34,512 bases of DNA from Halothiobacillaceae bacterium. Lineage in GTDB: Bacteria; Pseudomonadota; Gammaproteobacteria; Halothiobacillales; Halothiobacillaceae. Shown in pieces: positions 25,378-34,512 of the stretch. The notes beneath the pieces are model-generated. The model ran no database searches, was not told the origin of the DNA, and worked only from the letters and a program-made list of their open reading frames with translations. Each line of letters opens with the position of its first letter. Position 1 is the first letter of the stretch. The stretch lies in contig JAQVHL010000011.1 of the NCBI GenBank assembly GCA_028696185.1, positions 1-34,512 of the forward strand, in the 5' to 3' direction. Both the position numbers and the translations under genes were made by a program.

Positions 25378-25407
25378 GTGACGCGCAAACCAGGAAACGT
25401 GTAGAAT
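25378..25407 (+). promoter_or_regulatory. Promoter candidate for the FGE-like gene
   Basis: TAGAAT at 25402-25407 with GTGACG at 25378-25383 (18-bp spacing) is a moderate sigma-70-type match. The start would fall near 25414, after the first in-frame ATG (25411). An AT-rich stretch (about 25288-25345) lies just upstream in the divergent intergenic region, a common feature of promoter regions. The rest of 25192-25410 holds no gene. Confidence 0.35.
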
Positions 25408-25452
25408 GCTATGCAATTTACCCCTTGTAAGGCACGAGCCTGTTCCAACCCG

Positions 25453-26319
25453 ATGCGCATGAACGACACCCCCGAGGTTCTCGATTTTGCTGAAGTCCCC
25501 GAGCGTCAGGCGGCGGTTTCGCGTCAGCTGAGGGCGGCTGAGCGCCTGGGCGTCGGGCCGCATTTCCGCGACACCCTGGACGACGGTAGCGCCGCTCCCT
25601 GGATGAGCGTGATTCCCGAGGGCAGTTTCTTCATGGGCTCCGGGCCGGAGGAGTACGCCCGCGAGGACTGCGAAGGACCGCGCCACGCCGTCGATTTCCC
25701 CCGGCCGTTCGCCATCGGGCGTTATGCCATCACACGCGGCGAGTATTACCGCTTTGTCGACGAGACCGGTCGTCATCGACCGCGTCGCTACGGCTGGGTC
25801 GATCCTGCGTTGCCGGTGTACAACGTCACCTTCGAGGACGCCCGCGCTTACGCCGGCTGGCTGTCGCAACGTACCGGTCAGCATTACCGCCTGCCCACCG
25901 AAGCCGAGTGGGAATACGCCGCGCGTGCGGGAACGACCACGGCCTTCGCCTATGGCGACAAGATCCATCGTGAGGAAGTCAATTGCGCGGGTGGTTTCCA
26001 GTGCACGCGCGGCCTGTGGTTCTGTGGGCTGGGCCGTCCCTTGCCGGTCGGCAATCTGCCGCCGAATGCCTGGGGTGTGCATGAGATGCATGGCAATGTT
26101 CAGGAATTCGTGCAGGACCACTGGCGCGACCGCTACTCGCCCAGCCCGCGTGATGGACGTGAAGCCTGGGTGGGCAGCCGTACCCGTTTCCGGGTGGTGC
26201 GAGGGGGCTCGTGGTTCGACAAACCCGGCGCCTGCCGCAGCGCGGCACGGGCCCGACGTCAGACCGGCGAATTTGACCTCAATCTGGGTTTTCGCCTGGT
26301 ACGCGAGTTCTTGCCATGA
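25453..26319 (+). CDS. FGE/SUMF1-fold protein, probably not a formylglycine-generating enzyme
   Basis: The FGE-sulfatase (SUMF1/EgtB/PvdO-like) fold spans most of the protein. Markers are PEGSFFMGSGPEEYAREDCEGP, FAIGRYAITRGEYYRF, YRLPTEAEWEYAARAG, WGVHEMHGNVQEF and FRVVRGGSWFDKPGACRSAAR...NLGFRL. True FGE has two catalytic Cys after the GGS motif; here that segment reads WFDKPGAC and is shorter, so sulfatase activation is doubtful. It has no signal peptide. The start is uncertain: ATG 25411 lies upstream of the likely transcription start; 25453 and 25459 are alternatives, none with a good Shine-Dalgarno. It overlaps the next gene by 4 bp, so the two are coupled. It may serve as a cytoplasmic accessory or ligand-binding protein. 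Confidence 0.85.
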   Translation: MRMNDTPEVLDFAEVPERQAAVSRQLRAAERLGVGPHFRDTLDDGSAAPWMSVIPEGSFFMGSGPEEYAREDCEGPRHAVDFPRPFAIGRYAITRGEYYRFVDETGRHRPRRYGWVDPALPVYNVTFEDARAYAGWLSQRTGQHYRLPTEAEWEYAARAGTTTAFAYGDKIHREEVNCAGGFQCTRGLWFCGLGRPLPVGNLPPNAWGVHEMHGNVQEFVQDHWRDRYSPSPRDGREAWVGSRTRFRVVRGGSWFDKPGACRSAARARRQTGEFDLNLGFRLVREFLP

Positions 26320-26906
26320 GCCGCTGTCTGCGCCTGCGCCTGGGCGCCGAGGGTTACGATCATCCCGGCTGGGCCGGCAGCTTTTACCCCGAAGATCTGC
26401 CACGCGAGTGGTGGGCAGGGTATTACGCCGCGTTGTTTCCGGCCGTGCTGCTACCGGCACGGATGCTGGACGATCCGACGCTTGAGACCTGCCTGGCGGA
26501 GTTTTCGCCCCAGGGGCGCGTTTTTTTGCGCGCCCCGGAACCGGCCCTGCTGAGCGGTTCACACCGTGAGCGGCTGATCGTGCTGGCCCAAGGGTTTCCC
26601 GCCGTACTGGCCGGTGTGCTGGCCGTATCGCCGGCGCAGGCACAGGGCCTGCGCGCGCAGCTCGGGGAATCGATTCAGGTGCTGGGCGACACTCAGGCGC
26701 CGGTATGGCGTCCCGATGCGGACGCAGCACATGCCGGCCTGGGCTTGCTGCCGACCCCGCCGGATCTGCGCACGCTGCGCCGCTGGCTCGACTCTTTCAC
26801 ATCCGCTTCAGAATCCACCGATTGCACATTGATTTTAGAAGGAAATCCTCCCTCGCCGGGTGGATTGGAGCAGGGGCGGACCCTGCTTGAAGTGATGGGA
26901 TGGTAA
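26316..26906 (+). CDS. Small DUF72-like protein of unknown function
   Basis: A 196-residue protein. Its N-terminus (LGAEGYDHPGWAGSFYPEDLP, then YYAALFPAV) resembles the opening of DUF72/YecE-type TIM-barrel proteins (IGTSGW-x-PGW-x-FYP). It is shorter than the roughly 240-280 residues of that family, and the later part shows no motif I recognise. It starts by an ATGA overlap with the FGE-like gene and ends 4 bp before mlaF, so it may also be co-transcribed with the Mla genes. No membrane segment or signal peptide is seen. The DUF72 link is tentative. Confidence 0.6.
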   Translation: MSRCLRLRLGAEGYDHPGWAGSFYPEDLPREWWAGYYAALFPAVLLPARMLDDPTLETCLAEFSPQGRVFLRAPEPALLSGSHRERLIVLAQGFPAVLAGVLAVSPAQAQGLRAQLGESIQVLGDTQAPVWRPDADAAHAGLGLLPTPPDLRTLRRWLDSFTSASESTDCTLILEGNPPSPGGLEQGRTLLEVMGW

Positions 26907-26910
26907 GCGG

Positions 26911-27723
26911 ATGAGCGATGCCCTGATCGAGGTGGAAAACCTCAGTTTCCGGCGCGGGCGGCGCGTCATATTCGAAGGGCTCGATCTGATCGTGCCGCGC
27001 GGCAAGGTGACCGCGATCATGGGGCCGAGCGGCACGGGCAAGACGACGCTCTTGCGCCTGATCGGCGGCCAGTTGCGTCCGGACCGGGGGGAGGTACGAG
27101 TCGAAGGCCGGCCGGTGCACCGTCTGAGGCGCGATGAACTGTACGCTTTGCGCAAACGCATGGGGCTCCTGTTCCAGAGCGGGGCGCTGTTCACCGATCT
27201 GTCGGTGTTCGAGAATGTAGCCTTTCCGCTGCGCGAGCATACCCGCCTGCCCGAAACGATGATCCGCGATCTGGTGCTGATGAAGCTGCAGGCTGTTGGA
27301 CTGCGCGGCGCGCGGGACCTGATGCCTTCGGAGCTTTCCGGCGGCATGGCCCGTCGCGTGGCCCTGGCACGCGCCATTGCGCTGGACCCGACCGTGATGC
27401 TGTACGATGAGCCCTTCACCGGGCAGGACCCGATTTCCATGGGCGTGCTGGTGCGCCTGATCCGTACCCTCAACGAGGCCCTGGGGCTGACCAGCGTGCT
27501 GGTTTCACACGATGTGGCGGAAGCCTCGCAGATTGCCGATGTCGTGCATCTGATTGCCGACGGGCGTCTGGTCGCCAGCGGCAGTGCGGAGCAGATGCGT
27601 CGCAGCGACTCCCCCTGGGTGCGTCAGTTCATGGAAGGCGAACCCGATGGGCCGGTGCCCTTTCATTATCCGGCACCCTGTCTTGAAGACGATTTCGCCG
27701 CACGGACGGGGGAGGGCGCATGA
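26911..27723 (+). CDS. mlaF: Phospholipid transport ATP-binding protein MlaF
   Basis: A 270-residue ABC ATPase of the Mla pathway, which maintains outer-membrane lipid asymmetry. Walker A is GPSGTGKTT (38-46), the signature [15 protein letters not shown] (typical of MlaF), Walker [14 protein letters not shown] and the switch His in VSHDVAEA. It starts 4 bp after the DUF72-like gene and overlaps mlaE by 4 bp. MlaF works with MlaE, MlaD and MlaB in the inner membrane. Confidence 0.95.
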   Translation: MSDALIEVENLSFRRGRRVIFEGLDLIVPRGKVTAIMGPSGTGKTTLLRLIGGQLRPDRGEVRVEGRPVHRLRRDELYALRKRMGLLFQSGALFTDLSVFENVAFPLREHTRLPETMIRDLVLMKLQAVGLRGARDLMPSELSGGMARRVALARAIALDPTVMLYDEPFTGQDPISMGVLVRLIRTLNEALGLTSVLVSHDVAEASQIADVVHLIADGRLVASGSAEQMRRSDSPWVRQFMEGEPDGPVPFHYPAPCLEDDFAARTGEGA

Positions 27724-28499
27724 ATCCCTTGCGTCGTCTGGGTCAGCTGACACTCGACGCCCTGGCGCGGCTGGGGCGCATGCTGCTGTTCCTCCTGCAC
27801 CTTTTGCCAGCACTGCCCCTTGCGCTGGGGCGACCGCGTCTGATTGTCCAGCAGCTCTATTCGGTAGGCGTACTCTCACTGGTCATCGTGCTGGTCTCCG
27901 GAGGCTTTGTCGGCTTGGTGCTGGGCCTGCAGGGACACAATATCCTCTCCAACTTCAACGCCACCGAATCGCTGGGGGTGATGGTGGCGCTGTCGCTGGT
28001 GCGCGAACTGGGGCCGGTGGTCACCGCGCTCCTGTTCGCCGGGCGGGCCGGTTCCGCCCTGACGGCGGAAATCGGCCTGATGAAAGCCACCGAGCAGCTG
28101 TCGAGCATGGAAATGATGGCGGTGGACCCCATCCGTCGCGTCATCGCGCCCCGCTTCTGGGCGGCGTTCATCGCCATGCCGTTGCTGGCCGCCCTGTTCA
28201 GCATGGTGGGTATCTACGGCGGGTATTTCATTGGTGTGGTCGTGCTGGGTGTGGACGAAGCCGCCTACTGGAGCCAGCTGGTACGCCAGGTGGATTTCGA
28301 TGAGGATACGGTCAACGGCATCATCAAGAGCCTGGTATTCGGTTTTGTGGCCGCCTGGATCGCCCTGTTCGAGGGCTTCGACGCGCGTCCAACCTCCGAA
28401 GGGGTCAGCCGTGCCACTACCCGCACGGTGGTGAATACCTCGCTGGCCGTTCTGGGGCTCGATTTCCTGCTGACCGCATTGATGTTCGGCAATTCATGA
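27720..28499 (+). CDS. mlaE: Phospholipid transport permease MlaE
   Basis: A 259-residue polytopic permease of the MlaE/YrbE family. Several hydrophobic segments are seen (about 45-75, 90-105, 145-175, 195-218, 235-256). Family motifs include [42 protein letters not shown] and [14 protein letters not shown]. It overlaps mlaF by 4 bp and precedes mlaD by 27 bp, where CCGGAG supplies the ribosome site. Confidence 0.95.
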   Translation: MNPLRRLGQLTLDALARLGRMLLFLLHLLPALPLALGRPRLIVQQLYSVGVLSLVIVLVSGGFVGLVLGLQGHNILSNFNATESLGVMVALSLVRELGPVVTALLFAGRAGSALTAEIGLMKATEQLSSMEMMAVDPIRRVIAPRFWAAFIAMPLLAALFSMVGIYGGYFIGVVVLGVDEAAYWSQLVRQVDFDEDTVNGIIKSLVFGFVAAWIALFEGFDARPTSEGVSRATTRTVVNTSLAVLGLDFLLTALMFGNS

Positions 28500-28526
28500 C
28501 CTTATAACCCGGAGTTCAATTCGATC

Positions 28527-28988
28527 ATGGATAATTCACGCGCGCTGGAACTGGCTGTCGGGGGCTTCGTGGCCGCCGGGATCGTCGCGGTGCTGGTGCT
28601 CGCATTGCAGATGAGCAATCTGACCCAGGTGCGGGTGGATGATGCCTACACGCTGACCGCCGAGTTCGATAATATCGGCGGGTTGACCGTGCGGTCGCCG
28701 GTCAAGCTCTCCGGCGTGACCATCGGGCGGGTGGACGCCATCGCCATCGACCCGAAAACCTTCCGCGCCGTGGCAAGCCTGCGCATCGACGGGCGTTACC
28801 GCAACCTGCCGCAGGATACCTTCGCCAGCATCTACACGGCCGGCCTGCTGGGCGAGCAGTTCATCGAGCTCGCACCCGGCGGGGAAGAGCGTTTCCTGGC
28901 TGACGGTGATCGTATCGCCATGACACAATCGGCCGTGGTCCTGGAAAAGATCATCTCGCAGTTTCTCTATGACAAGGCCGCGGAGTAA
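28527..28988 (+). CDS. mlaD: Phospholipid-binding MCE protein MlaD
   Basis: A 153-residue inner-membrane protein with one N-terminal membrane anchor (about 10-29) and one MCE domain (about 38-117: LTAEFDNIGGLTVRSPVKLSG, then IYTAGLLGEQFIEL). MlaD hexamers pass phospholipid between MlaC and the MlaFEB complex. The C-terminal part is short, as in other non-enteric MlaD proteins. Three bp separate it from the TolC-family gene. Confidence 0.94.
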   Translation: MDNSRALELAVGGFVAAGIVAVLVLALQMSNLTQVRVDDAYTLTAEFDNIGGLTVRSPVKLSGVTIGRVDAIAIDPKTFRAVASLRIDGRYRNLPQDTFASIYTAGLLGEQFIELAPGGEERFLADGDRIAMTQSAVVLEKIISQFLYDKAAE

Positions 28989-28991
28989 GGC

Positions 28992-30380
28992 ATGAGCGTC
29001 CGTTTTTGTACCCCAATGAAGCTTTTCGTACTCGCCCCGACGCTCGCCCTGGCCCTGTTGCCCGGTGTGATGTACGCGCAAACGCTCAGCCTCCAGCAGG
29101 CCACCGAGCTTGCCCTGTCCGCCGACCCGCGCATCAAGGAACGTGAAGCTCTGGCCGACGTAGCCCAGGGGCTGATCGACGAGGCGCAGGGCCACGCGGG
29201 CTGGAAGCTGGACGCCAACGTCTTTGTCGGCGTTTCCCCCGCGCTGGAAGGTGGTCCGTTCAAGGACGGCGCCTTCAGTTGCGGCAACGGCACGCCCTGT
29301 GAGTTTCGCGACGACGCCTACAAGCTCAGTGACGGGCTCTCGCCGATGATTGGCTTCGAGGCGAAACTCATCAAGCCCCTCTATACCTTCGGCAAGATCG
29401 AGCGCTACAGCGAAGCGGCCCAGTACAACAAGCAGGTCAAGGAGGGGGATATCCAGCTCGCGCGGGGCGAGGTGTGGCTGCAGGTGCGCCGCGCCTACTA
29501 TGGCTATCTGACTGCGCGCGACACCCGCTATCTGCTGGAGGATGTCCATGCCCAGGTCAACCGCGCGCTGGAGATTGCCCGGCGCGGGGTGGAGGAGGGG
29601 CAGATGCGCGTTGCCGACCAGTATGCGCTGGAATCCGGTCTGGCCCTGGTAAATCACTATCTGGCCAAGGCCCGCGCGGTGGAAAACGTGGCCCGCGACG
29701 GCCTCAAAACCCTGATCGGTCGTCCGCTGAATGCCTCGGTGGAAGTGGAACAAGCGCACATCACCCCCCTGCCGATGCCCGGCGGCGCACTGGCGGAGCT
29801 GGCCGAGCGCGCCCTGAAGCAGCGCCCTGAAATGGGACAGGTCCAGGCCGGTATGGCGGGGCTGCGCGCCTATGCCGATGCCCGGCGGGCAGAGCAGCGT
29901 CCGGACATCTACGCCGGTCTGGTCACACTGGGCGCGTATTCGCCCGGTCGTGAAACCCTCAAGAACAGCTACATCTACGATCCGTTCAATTTCGTGGCGG
30001 CCACGCCGGTGGTCGGCATCCGCTGGCAGTGGCAGGAAGGCGTTCAGAATGCGCGCATCAGCCAGGCCGAAGCCGAGCTGCGCGCTGTGACCGAAAAGCA
30101 GAATTTCGCCCGTCAGGGCATTCCGTTCCAGGTGGCCGAGGCCTATCACTATATGGTCGGCATGCATGAATCGGTCGATCAGCTCGGGCAGGGCGCGGCG
30201 GCGGCGCGGCGCTGGATGCTGGGTAATTTCCTGGACTTTGAAGCGGGGCTCATCGAGGGCGCCAAGGTCATCGACGCGTTGAAAGCGTATGCCGGCATGC
30301 AGGCGGATTACCTGTCGACGCTCAATGATTACAATATGCAGGTCAGTGTCCTGCAACACGCTATCGGGGAGTATCCATAA
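28992..30380 (+). CDS. TolC-family outer membrane protein embedded in the mla operon
   Basis: A 462-residue outer-membrane factor. A signal peptide is followed by a likely cut near MYAQ (about residue 30), then the OEP helices with LSLQQATELALSADPRIKE, LIKPLYTFGKIERYSEA and, in the second half, the repeated pattern ALAELAERALKQRPEMGQVQAGM. The length fits TolC-type channels. GGAG and AAGG lie before the ATG. It sits 3 bp after mlaD and 1 bp before mlaC, so it must be co-transcribed with the lipid transport genes. No MFP adaptor or RND pump is nearby. Its role may be in lipid traffic across the outer membrane; that is inference. Confidence 0.9.
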   Translation: MSVRFCTPMKLFVLAPTLALALLPGVMYAQTLSLQQATELALSADPRIKEREALADVAQGLIDEAQGHAGWKLDANVFVGVSPALEGGPFKDGAFSCGNGTPCEFRDDAYKLSDGLSPMIGFEAKLIKPLYTFGKIERYSEAAQYNKQVKEGDIQLARGEVWLQVRRAYYGYLTARDTRYLLEDVHAQVNRALEIARRGVEEGQMRVADQYALESGLALVNHYLAKARAVENVARDGLKTLIGRPLNASVEVEQAHITPLPMPGGALAELAERALKQRPEMGQVQAGMAGLRAYADARRAEQRPDIYAGLVTLGAYSPGRETLKNSYIYDPFNFVAATPVVGIRWQWQEGVQNARISQAEAELRAVTEKQNFARQGIPFQVAEAYHYMVGMHESVDQLGQGAAAARRWMLGNFLDFEAGLIEGAKVIDALKAYAGMQADYLSTLNDYNMQVSVLQHAIGEYP

Positions 30381-30381
30381 C

Positions 30382-30992
30382 ATGCGTCGCCTTCTGGCCG
30401 CCGGCCTGCTTGCCTCCGTCCTGACCGCCCCGCTGACTGCGGCCCATGCGGCCATCGCGCCGGATGCCCTGGTCAACCAGACCACCGAGAAGGTGCTGGT
30501 CGCGCTCAAGGACAACAAGGAGCGTCTGGGCAGCGACCCCAGCTTCGTCTACAAGCTGGTCGACGATCTGGTGCTGCCGCATTTCGACTTCGAGGCCATG
30601 AGCCGTCTGGTACTGGGCCGTTACTGGAACCAGGCCAGCGAAGCCCAGCGCAAGTCCTTTGTCGCCGCCTTCCGTACCCTGCTGGTGCGCACCTATGCCG
30701 GCTCCCTGAACCGCTATACCGATCAGCAGATCGTGTTGTTGCCCTTGCGTGAAGACGGCAAGGGGGAGGAAGTCACCGTACGCTCGGAAATCCGCCAGGG
30801 CGGAGGGCCGGCCATACCCATCGATTACCGCATGCGGCGCAGCGGGGAGCAATGGAAGGTTTTCGATGTGAGTGTCGACGGCATCAGCCTGGTCACCAAT
30901 TACCGCTCCAGTTTCTCTCAGCAAATCCAGCGCAGCGGTCTGGATGCCCTGATCGCCCAGTTGGAAACCCGCAACAAGGACGCGGGTAGCCG

Positions 30993-30996
<4 letters not shown>
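30382..30996 (+). CDS. mlaC: Periplasmic phospholipid shuttle MlaC
   Basis: A 204-residue MlaC (Ttg2D) protein. A signal peptide (1-23) has the likely cut after AHA. The MlaC fold follows, with FVYKLVDDLVLPHFDFEAMSR, GRYWNQASEAQRKSF and YTDQQIVLLP. It carries phospholipid between the outer membrane and MlaD. The start at 30382, 1 bp after the TolC-family stop, is chosen because the longer frame from 30289 lies inside that gene; GGGGAG lies about 10 bp upstream. It overlaps mlaB by 4 bp. Confidence 0.94.
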
Positions 30997-32602
<1,606 letters not shown>

Positions 32603-32612
32603 GGTTCACGCC

Positions 32613-33260
32613 ATGCATGACAAGCTGACCATCGCCCTGTCCAAGGGCCGCATCTTCAAGGAAACCCTGCCGCTGCTGCGGCATGTGGGCATCGAATGCG
32701 TGGACGACCCGGAAACCAGCCGCAAGCTGATCCTCGACACCAATCTGCCCGATGTGAAGATCGTGCTGCTGCGCGCCTCCGATGTGCCGACCTATGTGCA
32801 ATACGGTGCGGCGGATTTCGGTGTGGCCGGCAAGGACGTGCTCATGGAGCACGGCGGGGAAGGGCTGTATGAACTGCTGGACCTGCGTATTGCACGCTGC
32901 CGCCTGATGGTTGCCGGGCGCCCTGGCGTGCTTGACACCCGCGCCCGCCTGCGCGTGGCGACCAAATATGTCGAATCCGCCCGGCGCTATTTCGCCGAAC
33001 AGGGACGCCAGGTGGAGATCATCAAGCTTTATGGCTCAATGGAGCTCGCGCCGCTCGTTGATCTGGCCGACTGCATCGTCGATGTGGTCGATACCGGAAA
33101 CACCCTGCGCGCCAACGGTCTGGAGCCTCTGGAGCACATGGCCGACATCAGTTCCCGCCTGATCGTCAACCGTGCCTCGATGAAACTCAAGCATGCGCGC
33201 CTGCAGCAGATGGTCGATCGCATCGCATCCTGCGTGAACCAAGAAGGGGAGAAGGCATGA
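32613..33260 (+). CDS. hisG: ATP phosphoribosyltransferase HisG, short form
   Basis: A 215-residue HisG that joins ATP and PRPP, the first step of histidine synthesis. It has the family motifs [27 protein letters not shown] and the PRPP loop [21 protein letters not shown]. It lacks the C-terminal regulatory domain of the long form (E. coli, 299 residues), so by family knowledge it should need the HisZ regulatory subunit; hisZ is not in the window. It overlaps hisD by 4 bp. Confidence 0.96.
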   Translation: MHDKLTIALSKGRIFKETLPLLRHVGIECVDDPETSRKLILDTNLPDVKIVLLRASDVPTYVQYGAADFGVAGKDVLMEHGGEGLYELLDLRIARCRLMVAGRPGVLDTRARLRVATKYVESARRYFAEQGRQVEIIKLYGSMELAPLVDLADCIVDVVDTGNTLRANGLEPLEHMADISSRLIVNRASMKLKHARLQQMVDRIASCVNQEGEKA

Positions 33261-34512
33261 AGCTCGCCATCCGCCGCCTCGATTCGTCCGACGAAAATTT
33301 CCGCGCCGAACTGGATAAGCTGCTGGCCTGGGACAGCGCAACCGATGATGCCGTCTTCGCCACCGTCCAGGAGATCCTGGGCGAAGTTCGCGCACGAGGC
33401 GATGCCGCCGTTATCGAATACACCAACCGCTTCGACCGCATGCATGCGCTCTCCATGCGCGAACTGGAAATTCCCCGTGAACGCCTGGACGCCGCACTGG
33501 AGCGCCTGAGCGCTGAGGCGCGCGCCGCCCTGGAACAGGCGGCAGCGCGTATCCACGCCTATGCCGAACATCAAAAACTCGCCAGCTGGTCCTACGAAGA
33601 AGCCGACGGCACCCTGCTGGGCCAGCAGGTCACAGCGCTGGATCGCGTGGGACTGTACGTGCCGGGCGGCAAGGCCGCCTATCCGTCTTCGGTTTTGATG
33701 AACGCCATTCCCGCCAAGGTGGCCGGCGTGCCCGAACTCATCATGGTGGTACCCACACCCGGTGGCGAAACCAATGATCTGGTCTTTGCCGCCGCCGCCA
33801 TCGCCGGCGTGGACCGCGTGTTCGCTGTGGGCGGCGCCCAGGCCGTGGCCGCGCTGGCCTACGGTACGCAAACCATCCCCCCGGTGGACAAGATCGTCGG
33901 CCCCGGCAATATCTACGTCGCCACCGCCAAACGCCTGGTATTCGGAACCGTTGGCATCGACATGGTGGCCGGCCCTTCGGAAATTCTCGTCATCTGCGAC
34001 GGACAGACACCGGCAGACTGGATCGCCATGGATCTGTTCTCCCAGGCCGAACATGACGAACAGGCACAGTCCATCCTGCTCTGCCCGGATGCGGACTATC
34101 TGGAACAGGTGCAGCAGGCCATCGAGCGCCTGCTTGCCGACATGCCGCGCGCCGAAGTCATCCGTGCCTCGCTGGAAGGACGAGGCGCACTCATTCAGGT
34201 GCGTGATCTGGACGAAGCCGTGGACATTGCCAATCACATCGCACCCGAGCACCTGGAATTGTCCGTTGACGATCCGCGCGCCATGGCCGCCCGTATCCGT
34301 CATGCCGGCGCGATCTTCATGGGACGCCACACCCCGGAAGCCCTGGGGGACTACTGCGCCGGCCCCAACCATGTGCTGCCCACCTCCCGCACCGCGCGCT
34401 TCTCCTCACCGCTGGGCGTGTACGATTTCCAGAAGCGCTCCAGCCTCATCGATTGCTCGGCACAAGGTGCGTCAACGCTCGGACGCATCGCGGTAACGCT
34501 TGCCGAAGGGGA
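33257..34512 (+). CDS. hisD: Histidinol dehydrogenase HisD (3' end cut by window)
   Basis: The frame opens at ATG 33257 (overlapping the hisG stop by 4 bp, with GGGGAGAAGG upstream) and stays open to the window end: 418 codons plus 2 nt of an expected 430 or so. HisD oxidises histidinol to histidine in two NAD-dependent steps. Visible motifs are [32 protein letters not shown], the Zn ligands Q263 and H266 in [10 protein letters not shown], and D365 with GPNHVLPT. The last Zn-binding His near the C-terminus should lie just beyond base 34512. The truncation is caused by the window, not the gene. Confidence 0.96.
   Translation, partial: MKLAIRRLDSSDENFRAELDKLLAWDSATDDAVFATVQEILGEVRARGDAAVIEYTNRFDRMHALSMRELEIPRERLDAALERLSAEARAALEQAAARIHAYAEHQKLASWSYEEADGTLLGQQVTALDRVGLYVPGGKAAYPSSVLMNAIPAKVAGVPELIMVVPTPGGETNDLVFAAAAIAGVDRVFAVGGAQAVAALAYGTQTIPPVDKIVGPGNIYVATAKRLVFGTVGIDMVAGPSEILVICDGQTPADWIAMDLFSQAEHDEQAQSILLCPDADYLEQVQQAIERLLADMPRAEVIRASLEGRGALIQVRDLDEAVDIANHIAPEHLELSVDDPRAMAARIRHAGAIFMGRHTPEALGDYCAGPNHVLPTSRTARFSSPLGVYDFQKRSSLIDCSAQGASTLGRIAVTLAEG

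Noticed and set aside
26120-26310. Calling the FGE-fold protein a sulfatase-activating enzyme
   Set aside because: The Cys pair expected after the GGS motif is missing and no sulfatase gene is present.
28536-30518. 660-codon open frame on the minus strand opposite mlaD, the TolC-family gene and mlaC
   Set aside because: It is antisense to well-supported genes, has His/Gly/Gln-rich composition typical of GC-rich antisense frames and shows no domain motif.

Overview
The window is a GC-rich chromosomal segment from a motile Gram-negative bacterium. It is most likely a gammaproteobacterium outside the Enterobacterales. The evidence is a fabA-fabB pair, the Kds/Lpt/rpoN/hpf/ptsN/rapZ block, a full Mla operon and a murA-hisG-hisD block in gammaproteobacterial-type order. 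HPr kinase and a mannose-type EIIA also sit beside ptsH, an arrangement known from non-enteric gamma- and betaproteobacteria. I cannot name a genus from sequence reading alone. No tRNA, rRNA, CRISPR array or transposase gene was seen.

Layout. (1) 1-330: a terminator of an upstream gene, a dispersed intergenic hairpin repeat, a pair of palindromic operator-like sites and a leader hairpin. (2) 331-13169, plus strand: a chemotaxis cluster with a receiver-only regulator, MCP, CheY, STAS protein, CheA, MCP, CheW, MCP, CheR, CheD, CheB and a REC-GGDEF-EAL protein. It has no separate cheZ, cheC or cheX. (3) 13170-14817: a small accessory patch holding an Abi_2/HEPN-type abortive-infection gene, short direct repeats, a gene remnant and palindromic repeats. 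(4) 14818-25191, minus strand (transcribed right to left): kdsD-kdsC-lptC-lptA-lptB, rpoN-hpf, ptsN-hprK-rapZ-EIIA(Man)-ptsH, fabA-fabB. (5) 25192-34512, plus strand: an FGE-like protein and a DUF72-like protein, then mlaF-mlaE-mlaD-(TolC family)-mlaC-mlaB, murA, hisG and a hisD cut by the window end.

How the parts work together. The chemotaxis genes encode a complete excitation/adaptation pathway (MCP-CheW-CheA-CheY, CheR/CheB/CheD), apparently tied to cyclic-di-GMP: the operon ends in a predicted EAL phosphodiesterase, and CheA carries a tandem MshEN-like motif between its N-terminal part and its dimerisation domain. The minus-strand block makes KDO, builds the LPS transport bridge and encodes sigma-54, the hibernation factor and a regulatory PTS with no EI gene in the window. 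The Mla genes maintain outer-membrane lipid asymmetry, with a TolC-family channel gene embedded between mlaD and mlaC.

Best candidates for something new: the MshEN-like insert in CheA beside an EAL gene; a CheZ-like FQDxTxQ motif plus acidic tail in the first MCP of a cluster that lacks cheZ; the TolC gene inside the mla operon; the FGE-like/DUF72-like pair; and two operator-like arrays in the chemotaxis region.
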